Translations under genes and position numbers: made by a program
Assembly: GCF_001469215.1 (NCBI RefSeq)
Contig: NZ_LOFH01000002.1
Location: 555,429-619,428 of the forward strand
Direction of reading: 5' to 3'
Origin: Pseudoalteromonas sp. H105
GTDB taxonomy: Bacteria; Pseudomonadota; Gammaproteobacteria; Enterobacterales; Alteromonadaceae
DNA length: 64,000 bases
Part shown: piece after piece, positions 18,471 to 28,800 of the stretch
How positions within the stretch are numbered: position 1 is the stretch's first letter
Layout: the number at the start of each line of letters is the position of its first letter
Notes under the pieces: generated by a model
The model's database searches: none
What the model was told of the DNA's origin: nothing
What the model saw: the letters and a program-made list of their open reading frames with translations, nothing else

Positions 18471-18615
18471 TAAAAGCCAATAAATTAAAGCAATTAGTCT
18501 ATTGGTCGTAAAACCCTGTATTCTTTATGGGAATATGTGATAGATTCCTTTTTATAGGGTAATTATTAAGTAACCCATTCTTTTGTATTGAATTTTGCCA
18601 CGGAGCGGTAGAGCA

Positions 18616-19215
18616 ATGTCTAATAGCAGTATCGACTATTACAATCAACACAGTGCAGCGTTTATCGCATCCTCTGTGAATGTTGATATGTCGCCATTGT
18701 ATGATGAATTCCTCCCTTTACTCCCTGCACACGCAGCTATTTTAGATGCCGGCTGTGGCACTGGCCGCGACGCCCAACACTTCATTCAATCTGGTTTTAC
18801 TGTCACCGCGATAGATGCAAGCCAAGCGCTTGTTGAATTTGCAAGTAAACACCTTGGTCAGCCTGTCATTCATAAAACCTTTAAAGAGATTGATGACATG
18901 AACGCTTTTGACGGCATTTGGTGCTGCGCCAGCTTATTGCATGTGCCAAAAGTAGAGCTACCGCAGGTGTTTTTAAAACTGCAAAATGCCCTAAAACCAA
19001 ACGGTGTTTTGTATGTGTCGTTTAAATATGGCACGCAAGAACGCGTGCATAATGGCCGTGAATTTACCGATTTAAATGAAGACGGCTTAACCGCGCTAAT
19101 TACTCAGCACACCGAGCTTAAAATAATAAAACAATGGCAAACGATAGACCAACGACCAGAGCGCGAAAGCGAAGTGTGGCTTAATGCGTTAATTAAAGCT
19201 GTGCCTGTTTTATGA
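18616..19215 (+). CDS. Class I SAM-dependent methyltransferase
   Basis: This 199-residue protein has motif I as L-D-A-G-C-G-T-G-R-D (about 44-53), an acidic motif II (A-I-D-A-S) and a post-II segment G-I-W-C-C-A-S-L-L-H. It lacks the D/N-P-P-Y/F motif of DNA adenine or cytosine-N4 methyltransferases, so a small-molecule or protein substrate is more likely. The ATG at 18616 places motif I at the usual depth. The stop overlaps the start of the HNH gene (ATGA), so the two form a coupled pair. Confidence 0.85.
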   Translation: MSNSSIDYYNQHSAAFIASSVNVDMSPLYDEFLPLLPAHAAILDAGCGTGRDAQHFIQSGFTVTAIDASQALVEFASKHLGQPVIHKTFKEIDDMNAFDGIWCCASLLHVPKVELPQVFLKLQNALKPNGVLYVSFKYGTQERVHNGREFTDLNEDGLTALITQHTELKIIKQWQTIDQRPERESEVWLNALIKAVPVL

Positions 19216-20321
19216 TTGGTGCAATGCAGCAGCAACTCGACTTTATCGCCTATATTCAGCGCATGCTGGTGGAAGGTGATTTTAGCGCAACGTATAAATT
19301 TGCGTTGCTGCACGCGTTGGCTGATGTATGTGTTGAACAACCGCTGGTATCAGACCAAGCAGAGCTGAAAATAGATTTAGCCACCTTGGCCGACAAACTC
19401 ATTGTTTTATATTGGCATCATGCGGTGCCATTTGCCTCAGAGCAAACAGGCGAAAGTGCGTTATTAAAGCAAAACAGCGGCGCACAATCTAAAGTGATTT
19501 CGGTGCTGTATGAGTGCCAACAAAACAATATTCGTAATTTACGCGCATTAAAACAAAGCGCATTTTATAAGCCCACATTCAACGCGGCATTAGCCACACT
19601 TAAAACAGGCCCGTTGTGGCGGTTACAAATACTTGCAAAGCAAGCGGAGTGTTTTTTATACCCGCATACCAATAGCACCAAATTCATTACCCTCAATGCG
19701 GGCATCGCGAGCTGTTTTCGGCGCTTTTATGATTTGGTGGTCTATTTGGCTAAAAATGCGTGGCTGCAAAAAATTCAGAGTATTAAACATAACCAAACGT
19801 TAATTGGCCCACAAAGCCAGTTGCATGACTTTTTATTCGGCTTTGACCGTAACGCATTGAGTAAAGCCAAACCTGTGTTAATTGAGCTGCAACACGGTAA
19901 TTGTTTTTACTGCCAAAAGCCGTTGAATAACAAAACCGAGGTTGACCACTTTATTCCCTTTGCCCGCTACGCGAATGACTTAGGCCACAACTTTGTGGCC
20001 GCGCACAGTACGTGTAATAACAGCAAACGGGACTTTTTAGCCGCGCAGTTGCACCGCGAGCGCTGGCAAGAGCAAAACTTGGTTTTGAATAGCCAGCATA
20101 TAACCCGTGAACTCAGCAATTACTTTAATTGCGATGCTGATAAGTCACGCTCGGTGAGTGATTGGGCGTATCAGGTAGCGCAGGCAAACAGCGCTAAGTT
20201 GTGGTTAGCGAAAGACAGCTTTGAACACGCCGCTGGTGTGGGTTTATATCTGCATAGCAAAGAGCAACCAAGTGCTGAGCTTGGTTTAGTGGCGGAAGGT
20301 AAGCCGAAATACGACGCGTAG
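19212..20321 (+). CDS. HNH endonuclease with an uncharacterised N-terminal domain
   Basis: This 369-residue protein has an HNH module at about 228-280: C-F-Y-C-Q-K, then E-V-D-H-F-I-P-F, H-N-F-V and C-N-N-S-K. This is a zinc-braced nuclease of the C-x2-C type. The first ~220 residues are helical and were not matched to a family. The start codon overlaps the methyltransferase stop by four bases. Pairing with a methyltransferase lacking DNA-methylation motifs is not a classical restriction-modification arrangement. Location at the edge of a defence-like cluster suggests, but does not prove, an antiphage role. Confidence 0.82.
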   Translation: MIGAMQQQLDFIAYIQRMLVEGDFSATYKFALLHALADVCVEQPLVSDQAELKIDLATLADKLIVLYWHHAVPFASEQTGESALLKQNSGAQSKVISVLYECQQNNIRNLRALKQSAFYKPTFNAALATLKTGPLWRLQILAKQAECFLYPHTNSTKFITLNAGIASCFRRFYDLVVYLAKNAWLQKIQSIKHNQTLIGPQSQLHDFLFGFDRNALSKAKPVLIELQHGNCFYCQKPLNNKTEVDHFIPFARYANDLGHNFVAAHSTCNNSKRDFLAAQLHRERWQEQNLVLNSQHITRELSNYFNCDADKSRSVSDWAYQVAQANSAKLWLAKDSFEHAAGVGLYLHSKEQPSAELGLVAEGKPKYDA

Positions 20322-20324
20322 GCG

Positions 20325-20520
20325 CGATTTTAAATCGCTTTAACTCGTAGGCGCAGAGCTTGCTCGCGCGAAAAGCGAAGCTTTTAAATTGAAATCGTGC
20401 CGTAGGTGCGAGTTTATCTCGCGTATTTTGGTTTGTAGGCGCAGAGCTTGCTCACGCGAAAAGCGCAGCTTTTGAATTGTAGGTCGTGCTTTAGCGCGTC
20501 GATGTATTTAATTACATGGT
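20325..20520. repeat. Cluster of short palindromic (REP-like) repeats
   Basis: GTAGGCGCAGAGCTTGCTC occurs twice (about 20347 and 20436), each followed by GCGCGAAAAGCG or GCGAAAAGCGCAG. GTAGGTGCGAGTTTATCTCGCG and GTAGGTCGTGCTTTAGCGCG lie beside them. Each can form a short hairpin. No gene is supported here. Confidence 0.6.
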
Positions 20521-20569
20521 TATATCTTGTTGTAAGAACAAACCTTAGCCGTGATTTTTACATGATTTT

Positions 20570-20868
20570 GGGAAAGGGATTAAATAACCTCTATTCGAGG
20601 TTTTATCGCGTTGGCGATGGCAACCAAGGGGCGCTCTCTAATATATTAAAGCGCCGACCGCCCTTTGGAATCCCACGGCGCCCCGAGGATCACACTGTTA
20701 CCTCAAATTAAAAATTGATGTGAACGTAAGCGCCGTGTAAGGCACATCCATGTGCCAGTCACGGCTTAACTTGCCTCCCAGCAAGTGATTACTCATCAAT
20801 TAATAACTTTCGGGTGTGATCACGGGGAATTGGAGTGTGTTGATGGATTGGTGTTTATGAATGTAGGC
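20570..20868 (+). ncRNA. Structured repeat element, copy 1 (candidate structured RNA)
   Basis: This is the first of three diverged copies. It forms an AACCTC/GAGGTT hairpin (about 20586-20603), hairpin A CCAAGGGGCG/CGCCCTTTGG (20624-20633 with 20659-20668), hairpin B GGCACAT/ATGTGCC (20741-20756) enclosed by GCCGTG/CACGGC, and hairpin C ACTTGC/GCAAGT (20769-20786). The tail is TTTCGGG...TGATCACGGGGAATTGG. Compared with the other copies, stem bases change on both sides together. It could be a structured RNA or a hairpin-forming non-autonomous element. No protein is supported. Confidence 0.55.
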
Positions 20869-20935
20869 GGGAGTTTACCTCGCGCTTTGCTTTGTAGGAA
20901 CTGGCTTTAGCCGTGATTTCTTGGTTTTAATTAGG

Positions 20936-21232
20936 GTTGTGAAGGGATTAAAACCTCTATTCGAGGTTTTATCGCGTTGGCGATGGCAACCAAAGAGAGG
21001 CTGCCGCCGACCTCTCTCTGGACTCTCTCTGGACTCTCTCGGCGCACCCGAGGATCACACTTGATCCTCAAGTTAAAAATTGATTTGAACGTAAGCGCCG
21101 TGTATTCGCCGTCCATGGCGAAGTCACGGCTTAACTTGCATCCATGCAAGTGATTACTCATCAATTTATAACTTTCGGGAGTGATCACGGGGAATTGGAG
21201 TGTGTTGAGAGCTTGGTGCTTATGAATGTAGG
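20936..21232 (+). ncRNA. Structured repeat element, copy 2
   Basis: This is a direct copy of the preceding element, about 366 bases downstream. Hairpin A is CCAAAGAGAGG/CCTCTCTCTGG (20990-21000 with 21011-21021), hairpin B TTCGCC/GGCGAA (21105-21122) and hairpin C ACTTGCAT/ATGCAAGT (21134-21151). The A and B stems are different in sequence from copy 1 yet still pair. It ends about 170 bases before the ABC-3C operon. Confidence 0.55.
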
Positions 21233-21400
21233 CTGAGTTTATATCCGGCTTTTGGCTTGCAAGCGCAGAGCTGGCTGAGATAAAAATACTTGTGCTTATA
21301 TTTTGATAACAAGTAATTAGTAATAATAAAAAATTAAATGTAAATCAAAAGCTAATATTAAATAGATAATTTTCATGAATTTATTGTATGGATTAAAGTT

Positions 21401-22513
21401 ATGACAACGCCTTTTTCGAATCAAGCAACACCTAAGTATTTAGGATTCGTTTACCAAGTACTTATTGCTTTAGAACAATGCTTTATTGCAAAAAAAAATC
21501 AAACTATATGGCTCGAATGTTTTGGCGATATTTATGATGGAACCAAGTCGATAGAAGTAAAGCATCATTTGTTAGGCGGTAACCTTACGAGTAACTCAGT
21601 TGATTTTTGGAAAACCCTAAAAAACATAGTTATTGAAGATACTAGTGACATGGGTGAGTTTATTTTTCATACAACACAAAAGATTCCAGGAGATAGTATT
21701 TTTTATAATTGGAATTCATTAACTCCAACCAAAAAGTATACGTTACTGAAAAATCATAAGCCATCAGATACCACCTTAACTTTTTACTCAGAAATCATGA
21801 AAGTAAAAAGGGGGGATTTACTTCCCATACTTAAGGTATTTGTAATCAATAGCTCTCAAACAAAAGTTGAAGACTTTTGGAGCGAGCTGTCTAGCCATCG
21901 CTACCTTCAGTCTATTCATCCAGACTATCGAGAGGATGCTGTTAAATGGCTACATGGATATATCAACTTAAAAGCTGTTGGGGACCCATATTGTTGGCAT
22001 ATAAATATAAATGACTTTGATGATGATTTTCGAATATATTGTCAAAAATTCAAGACAAATAAAATACCATTTCCAAACACGAACACAGAAAGTATTAGTA
22101 AAGGTACGGCCGATTCATTTAGTTTTTTATCTGAGCTAAAAAATATCGGTGTGAAGAGTCGAGCAAGGTCAGAAGCTGCTTCAGACTATCTAAGAGCAAT
22201 ATCCAGTGAGCTTGAGTTATTACAGAAAAGACCGGTTCTGATGAAAGCTGCTATGACAAAGTTTGAAGAAGACGTAAAAAGACAGTGTTATCAACATAAA
22301 GATGCAGAAGTTGGGAGTTTAAGGGAGAGCGACCTTGGCACTGAATCGGCGCATCTATCTTCACTTAATGCTTATAATTCATTTCAGAAGAGTAGTGTAA
22401 TTAATATAGAGCATGTGGCTGATACTGAACATTATTTTATGACAGGAAAAGCAAGTCATAGTATCGAAATGGAACTTTTCACATGGAGATATACGAAGGA
22501 GGATATTGAATGA
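21401..22513 (+). CDS. ABC-three-component system, predicted Cap4-like nuclease component
   Basis: This 370-residue protein is the first gene of an operon whose overlaps imply coupled translation. Its N-terminal ~100 residues fit a Cap4/DUF4297-type restriction-endonuclease fold: G15-F-V-Y18-Q19, then E39, D43/D46 and E52-V-K54, followed by V-D-F-W-K-T-L. The rest is mostly helical and was not matched. In ABC-3C systems a varied effector gene precedes a small middle protein and an SMC-like ATPase, and a nuclease effector is predicted to act on DNA when released. The gene is more AT-rich than the neighbouring core genes, which suggests horizontal transfer. Nuclease activity is inferred from the motif alone. 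Confidence 0.68.
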   Translation: MTTPFSNQATPKYLGFVYQVLIALEQCFIAKKNQTIWLECFGDIYDGTKSIEVKHHLLGGNLTSNSVDFWKTLKNIVIEDTSDMGEFIFHTTQKIPGDSIFYNWNSLTPTKKYTLLKNHKPSDTTLTFYSEIMKVKRGDLLPILKVFVINSSQTKVEDFWSELSSHRYLQSIHPDYREDAVKWLHGYINLKAVGDPYCWHININDFDDDFRIYCQKFKTNKIPFPNTNTESISKGTADSFSFLSELKNIGVKSRARSEAASDYLRAISSELELLQKRPVLMKAAMTKFEEDVKRQCYQHKDAEVGSLRESDLGTESAHLSSLNAYNSFQKSSVINIEHVADTEHYFMTGKASHSIEMELFTWRYTKEDIE

Positions 22514-22986
22514 TAAATACCAGTAAACTAACAAACTTACTTTATTCCCCTGAATTTGTTGCTCGTTTACTGCACCGATTTATTTCAGGTTCTCAAGCGG
22601 TCAATAACAATGGGATAAAATACGAGTTAATGTACCTTTTGTTGCCAGTCATTATGAATGATACGTTGAGGAAGTCCCTAGACAAAGCTAGTAAAGCAAG
22701 TACTTTTGATAATTTAATTCTGACTGAATCAAATAAATTTGAAATACATTACTTGGATGAGTTCGTTGAAAATATGCGAGATTTCACTAATGGTGGATTA
22801 ATTTTTCTCTCCTCTTATACAAATATAAATATAGGATCTTACCTAAAGACGGATGAGTTAGTAGACTTTAAATCTGAAGATAAAATACTAAAAGAATTCT
22901 ATAGGGCAGCTTACTATCTAGGGTTGTTATTATCAAAAGAAACGCACTTGAACGTGTTTTTGAAGACAAAGGTTAAGTACATATGA
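22510..22986 (+). CDS. ABC-three-component system, middle component
   Basis: This 158-residue helical protein begins with the L-L-Y-S-P-E-F-V-A-R-L-L-H pattern seen in ABC-3C middle components (I/L-N-P-A-F-x-A-x-L-L-like). It overlaps the preceding gene by four bases (ATGA) and the ATPase gene by four bases. Position, size and coupling support the assignment more than any catalytic motif, since none is visible. It probably bridges effector and ATPase. Confidence 0.65.
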   Translation: MINTSKLTNLLYSPEFVARLLHRFISGSQAVNNNGIKYELMYLLLPVIMNDTLRKSLDKASKASTFDNLILTESNKFEIHYLDEFVENMRDFTNGGLIFLSSYTNINIGSYLKTDELVDFKSEDKILKEFYRAAYYLGLLLSKETHLNVFLKTKVKYI

Positions 22987-24934
22987 AAGCAATAATAAGT
23001 GACATTGTTCTATTCTCTAAATCAGGTGAAAAAAGGCATCTCACCTTTGATAATGGGCTCAATATCATAACAGGTGACTCAAAAACAGGTAAAAGTGCTT
23101 TAATAGAGATTGTTGATTTTTGTTTGTTCTCAAAGAGATCCACTATCCCTGTAGGAAAAGTAACTGACTGGACAAATATCTTTTCTGTTGTTTATAAAGT
23201 AGGGGACAAACAGCTAATCATTGCTCGTCCAATTAAAGATTTAAACAAATGTTACTTTTCAGTCGAAACTAATTTCGATATAGAAAATAAATTTAATTTG
23301 GGTTACCTCAACTCGCTTACACTCAAAGATATTAAGCAAGCACAACTTAACTTTGAACAACACTTAGGTTTATCAGTTACAAGCACAAGAGAAACTGATG
23401 AACAACCTCGCCAAACAGGTTCAAAAGCCACCATTCGTGATGCGGCATCGGTTATGTTTCAACATCAAAATTTAGTGGCAAATAAACACAGTATATTTTA
23501 TCGGTTTGACGATTACTATAAACGAGCTAAGGCTGTATCAGATTTTCCAATACATTTAGGTTGGGCTGACGGTGAATATTTCGCATTAAAAAGAGAGCAA
23601 GAGCGACTTTTAAAAGACCTTAAAAAAAATAAAAAACAGAGCGTCAGCTTAAAAATCGATAGAGAGAATAAAGTTCAGAAATTAGAAAAGCCAATTAAGC
23701 TTTATTTTAATTCTTTAGGTATGCAACTTGAAGAAACTGATATTAAGTTATCAAAGTTAACAAAGATAGCGAATAACTTACCCAAAGTCCCAGAAAATGC
23801 CCATGAAAATAGTGATTTAGGAAGGCAACTAGCCAAACTTAAAATTGAACAAAAAAGTATAGAAAAAAAATTGTATGATACTAATAAATTAATTACCAAG
23901 GTTGGTGAAAATTCAGGAGATGCACAAGAATATAGTAATTCTATGCAGCAACTTCTCGAACTCTCAAATATTGAAAACCAACCTGCAGAGGTAATTTCTT
24001 GTCCTTTGTGTAATACCGATTCCTTAGAGATAAACGCGATAGTTAAGGAAGTTCAATTATCTAGAAACACATTAATAGATGAACTTTCAAAAGTAGGGGT
24101 ATTCAAACAAGATAATTCAGAGCTTTTATCAGACTTGATGAAACAACGTGATGAATTTAAAAAGAAATAAGACTGTTGACTAAACAGATTAATGATATTA
24201 AAAAGTCAATTGGTATAAGTAATGATGACTCATTGAAGGCAAGATTATATACTTTAAAAGGACGAATTGAAGCAAGCTTAGAACAGATTTTAGAAGAAGA
24301 AACTCCAAAGAAGGAGAACAAACCAACAGACGACATCACAGCTAGGCTATCTGAAGTTGAAGATTTGATAGCTGGCTATGATTTAAAAAGTAAAATTGAA
24401 GAAGCAAATGTATTTATTAATAAGACAATGAATACGTTAAAAGAAAAACTCGACTTCGAAGAGGAGTTAAAGCAAGGTGAGATGAAGTTTGATCTTGCAA
24501 CGTTCAACTTTTACTACCTTCATAAAAGCAAGAAAATACATTTATCAGAGATGGGCAGTGGGGCCAATTGGCTAGCTTGTCATTTATGTTTGTTTTTAGC
24601 GTTACTTAAACTCACTGTTCGAGAAAATGCCTCAATTCCGGCGGTTCTCTTTTTGGATCAACCTAGTCAAGTCTATTTTCCAAAAGTACGAAGAGTCTTT
24701 TCGTCTTCAAATAAAGAAGAGCTACTTACTGATAATGATACAGATAAAGTTGATGAAAATATTATTCAAGTCATTAATATTTTTACTGTGATTAATGAAT
24801 TCTTGAGTGAGTTAACTGAGGATGAAAATATCAATTTTAAACCGCAAGTAATAGTTCTTGAGCATGCTGATGAGCCTGAACTGGATAAATTCATTCGTGA
24901 GCGCTGGGCTTCTAAAGGTAAAAAATTAATCTAA
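22983..24934 (+). pseudogene. DUF3732-type SMC-like ABC ATPase, frame broken at about 24160
   Basis: Two overlapping frames together encode one ~650-residue Rad50/SMC-like ATPase. The N part (22983-24170) has Walker A G31-D-S-K-T-G-K37-S, a coiled coil and a zinc-hook-like C340-P-L-C343. The C part (open from 24161 to 24934) continues the coiled coil and has the S-E-M-G-S-G-A-N signature and Walker B-like F-L-D-Q-P-S-Q-V-Y-F-P, typical of DUF3732. A -1 shift within TTTAAAAAGAAATAA joins them as E-F-K-K-E-I-R-L-L without disturbing the heptads. It is either an inactivating single-base indel (natural or sequencing) or a programmed -1 frameshift. It is the ATPase of the ABC-3C operon. Confidence 0.72.
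24156..24187 (+). other. Frameshift site in the ABC-3C ATPase
   Basis: Frame-0 codons are TTT-AAA-AAG-AAA-TAA. Lys tRNA on A-AAG could slip back one base, giving entry to the -1 frame seven codons before the downstream segment's first potential start (TTG at 24176). A small hairpin CTGTT/AACAG (24173-24187) lies six bases beyond the A-run. The site lacks the full A-AAA-AAG heptamer in frame, so slippage would be of the tetramer type. Confidence 0.5.
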
Positions 24935-25122
24935 CACTTCATTCTAAACAATAGATATTGGAGTGTATGATCTGTAAATTAAAGTCGTTGAAATATTTTA
25001 TATTCCAATGGTTTTAGATGAGCTAAATAATGACGAATATGGTGTGGGTCCTTACTATACAGATAATGTAATTAGTATATGAAGTTAATAATGTATTGAT
25101 AATTTTTCACATCATATAGTTA

Positions 25123-25773
25123 TCAAACTTTTTTACTTACTAAGTCAGTGTGTTTTTTCATTTGCTCATTTGTGAAACATGGTCTAATTAACTGTAAGTC
25201 GTCATTTGACATTGAGTAAATAGAATATTTATTATCGTCAGAACGTAGGCTTATTTTGTAATTTTTAGGGTCATAACTTATGTTTGATAAATCTAAGAAC
25301 TTAAATAAGTTGAGTAACTCAATTGGTGTAAAAGCTGATTGCAGCTTGTAATTTCTAACGGCTCGTTCGATGAACAGCCGTCCATCGCTATTCTTTTCTT
25401 TTGCTTTCCAAAGCTTGCGTAATGGTTCTAGCATTTTATTTTCTAATGCTTTTTTAAGCATACGATTTAGTTCTTTACTACGTGATGACTTATCGATAAG
25501 ACGATTACCATCCTCATCATATACACCAATTTCTTGAAAACGTAATATGCAACTAGAGCCAACCCATAGATAATTTTTTTTAATTTCATTTACTATCTCA
25601 AAATGATAGCGTAATTCTGGGTGTTCACAGAGTTCACAATCTTCGGATGCATCTCCATAGTCTTGAACTTCACCTGTAAAAGCCCATTCTTTTAAAGCTT
25701 CTACAAACTCATCAGCTATGCTTAATGGAATAAGGTTTAGTTTTGACTTTTCTAGCCATGGGTTAGTTCTCAT
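25123..25773 (-). CDS. Cys/His-motif protein of unknown function
   Basis: This 216-residue protein carries a likely metal site: C46-E-L-C49-E-H51, followed by L-R-Y-H-F-E-I-V-N and V-G-S-S-C75-I. A C-x2-C...N-x(10)-G-S-x-C arrangement of this kind recurs in phage and mobile-element proteins of unknown role. The C-terminal 110 residues are helical and basic. The ATG at 25773 has a good AAAGGGAA site. It lies just upstream, in direction of transcription downstream, of no coding gene; the PLD-helicase gene precedes it by 32 bases on the same strand, or they are transcribed separately. No family name can be given. Confidence 0.6.
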   Translation of the reverse strand: MRTNPWLEKSKLNLIPLSIADEFVEALKEWAFTGEVQDYGDASEDCELCEHPELRYHFEIVNEIKKNYLWVGSSCILRFQEIGVYDEDGNRLIDKSSRSKELNRMLKKALENKMLEPLRKLWKAKEKNSDGRLFIERAVRNYKLQSAFTPIELLNLFKFLDLSNISYDPKNYKISLRSDDNKYSIYSMSNDDLQLIRPCFTNEQMKKHTDLVSKKV

Positions 25774-25805
25774 ATTAAATTCCCTTTAACACATCAAAAA
25801 AATTA

Positions 25806-28800
25806 TCACCCAACCGCTAATTTTCCTGCCTCATGCCACATTTCACTTGGCATGGGGTTGGTTAACCCCCACGTTATATTCATTGGTTGGCTGCCGTTGT
25901 GGCTTTGGTATTTAACCTCGCCGTAGTTTACAAACCCCATGGTTCGGCCGTTTTCGTCTTTGCCTTGTTCGCGCACAAACAACAGGATGGTTTTTCCTGT
26001 TTGTTGGTGCTGAATGTAGCTTAGGCCGCGGCCATGTTCTGGGCGGGCGCTGTTTTGCGTTTGCCAATGGAACAGGGTAGGGCTGATTGCGTAGTCGTGA
26101 TAAAGCGTGGTGGGCGAGTAGTTTTTTTCGCACTTATTGAGTGTTACAAATAACAGCTCTAGGTTTTGGTTTTTAAATTCTAAAACACCTTCCCGGGCGG
26201 TCGATTTTTTATCAAACGAGTGTGCGCCAAACGCGGCGAGTATTTGCTGGCGCGTGTAGCGGCTGTGTAATTTTATTGCGTGATTAGGTAAGCAGACTAA
26301 ATCGCTTTCTTGCTGGTGAATGCGGTTTATTAATAGCGTAATCACTTGTGTAAGTTCCTGTTGTAGCTCTTTGTGTTTAAGAGCTTGCAAGCTTTGCTCA
26401 AGGGTTTTAAAACCTAAACTTGTGCCTGTGCTATCCCAAAAGTTGTAATGCGCCATAAGCGCGTACTGTTGGTTTTTCGCTGTTGCCGTAAAGCTAAAGT
26501 CGTTGTTACATAAATCACGTAAAAAGCATAAGTAGCTGAGCGAGTCGCAGCCGAGTAATTGGGTGTTGATTGCGCGGTAATAGGCGGCATAAATGTCGGC
26601 TTGCTCTGCGGGTATGTCATCGCCTTTTAACCAGTGCCAGCCACCGAGCTTTTTATCTTTTGGTTTGTATATATCTTCAAGCGTGACTTGTGGGTTTATA
26701 CGTAAAAAGTTACTTAGCGTTAGCGCGTCATTGGTATCTTGTGAATACCTATTTATTAGCTGCTGTAGTCGGCGCTTTGTGTTTATTGCTTGCTGAATAT
26801 TTTTTAATATTGTTTGTTGAGTGCGCTTTTGTAGTTCTATACGACATCCCAGTGGTAAATGCGGGAAGTTGTTTTCAATCTCGGCTTTTATTGGCTGATT
26901 ACTTTTACCAATAAGTGCGCGAAACTTACTGGCAAAGTCGTATTCTGGGCGCGCATTTCCTACAAAGTCGAGTACGGTACAGCACTGCTTTTGGCTGTTA
27001 TCAGGTAAACGTAAGCCACGGCCGAGCTGCTGTAAAAACAGCGTTAAGCTTTCAGTTGGGCGTAAAAATAGTAAGGTATCGACCTCTGGAATATCGACAC
27101 CTTCGTTAAAAATATCAACCACGCAAAGTATTTGTATTTCGCCTTGGCGCAGTGCTTGTTGTTTGGCCGCACGCTCATTGGTGTTTTTGCTGGTCAGTAC
27201 ATCAGCGTTTATGCCCGCTAAGTTAAATTTCGATGCCATAAACTCAGCGTGTTTTTGGCTTACGCAAAATGCCAGCGCTTTTACATCGTGAACATCAGTC
27301 ACTATATCAGCCATGCTGGATATAATTTTGTTAGCGCGGCTGTTCTCGCCTGTATAAAGGTTACTTAGCTCGCTTATATCGTAACGGCCACCACGCCATG
27401 TTATTTGGCTAAGGTCGGTGTCGTCATCTAACCCAAAGTATTGAAACGGGCATAAATGGCGCTGGTTTATTGCCTCTGGCAAACGAATTTCGGCGGCTAT
27501 TACGCCACAAAAATCATCGAGTATATTGGCACCATCTTGTCGCTCAGGTGTAGCGGTGAGGCCAAGCAATATAGTGGGCGTAAAGTGGTTTAAAATAGCG
27601 CGATAACTCGCTGCGCTTACGTGATGCACTTCGTCTATTACTATGAAGTCGTAGTAATCATGCGTTAATTTGAGTGATTCAATTTGGCTATTCAGCGTTT
27701 GGATTGACGCAAATAATTGGTTGTAGCGTTGTGGCTTGTAGTTACCGACCCAGAGCTCACCAAAGTCGTTATTTTTAAGTACGCCGCGGTAAGCACTTTG
27801 TGCTTGTTTAAGTATTTCTTCGCGGTGGGCTACAAACAAAAAGTGTGCGTTTGGGTTTTTATCGTAAACGGTTTTAAAGTCGAACGCCGATATAATGGTT
27901 TTACCCGTGCCCGTTGCAGCAACCACTAAATTTTTAAAGCGATTATGCACGCTGCGCTCAACGCTTAGTTTTTCTAAAATAGCGAGCTGGTGAGTTTTAG
28001 GTGTTATATCAAAATAAAACTGGCTGCTTGCTTGGCCAATACCGCGTTGCTCGTTTAGTGAATTAATGAGCTTTTCTTTACATTCAACCTTGCCAGTAAA
28101 TAGCTCGAAGTCTTTTGATTCCCAGTAAGTTTCAAACGTGCTCTTAGTTTTGGCTATTATGTGCGGGATTTCTTGCGCAGTAATTTTTAAGTTCCACTCA
28201 AGGCCGCTGGTAAGCGCCGAATGCGATAAGTTAGACGAGCCAATGTAACCGGTATGAAACCCCGTATTACGCATAAACAAGTAGGACTTTGCGTGTAAGC
28301 GCTCTTGCTGGTTATTGTAACTTAGCTTTACCTCAGTGTTTGGCAAGTTTGCTAAAAACTCAACCGCTTTTGCATCCGTTGCACCCATGTACGAGGTGGT
28401 AATAACTTTGAGCTTATTGCCGCTTTTGGTAAATGCCTCAAGCTCACTTTTAAATATACGCAGCCCTGTCCATTTTATAAATGAGACAAGCCAATAAATA
28501 GTGTCGGATGACTTAATCTCGCGTTTTAGCTCGCTTTCGAGCGATATCCCTTTTTTTTCGGCACAAAATAATTCACTTTGAGTAAGCCCTGTGATTGGGA
28601 ATATATCTGTGGAGTAATCTTTAAGGTTTGCCGCAATAGGGTTTTGAGTATTAAATAATGCGGTGAGAATACGGCCTTGGCTGTCGATGAGGTTTTCGTT
28701 GATCAGTTCGTCATCGCGAATATGATCTTTAAGCCACAGCACAAGGCTGTTTGCGAGGTTAATTTGCTCTTGCAAACGCTCGCTTGAATTAGGGATTGCA

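Noticed and set aside
20448..21188. Open frames of 85-87 codons in the structured repeats (20448-20711 + and 20931-21188 -)
   Set aside because: The repeats show covarying hairpins and length changes that do not respect codon phase, so the frames are not evidence of protein coding.
20570..21232. The structured element as a HEARO/IscB or TnpB guide RNA
   Set aside because: The nearby HNH protein lacks IscB features (no RuvC motifs), and no TnpB or IscB gene is in the window. A guide-RNA role is not supported, though a covariance search could still test it.
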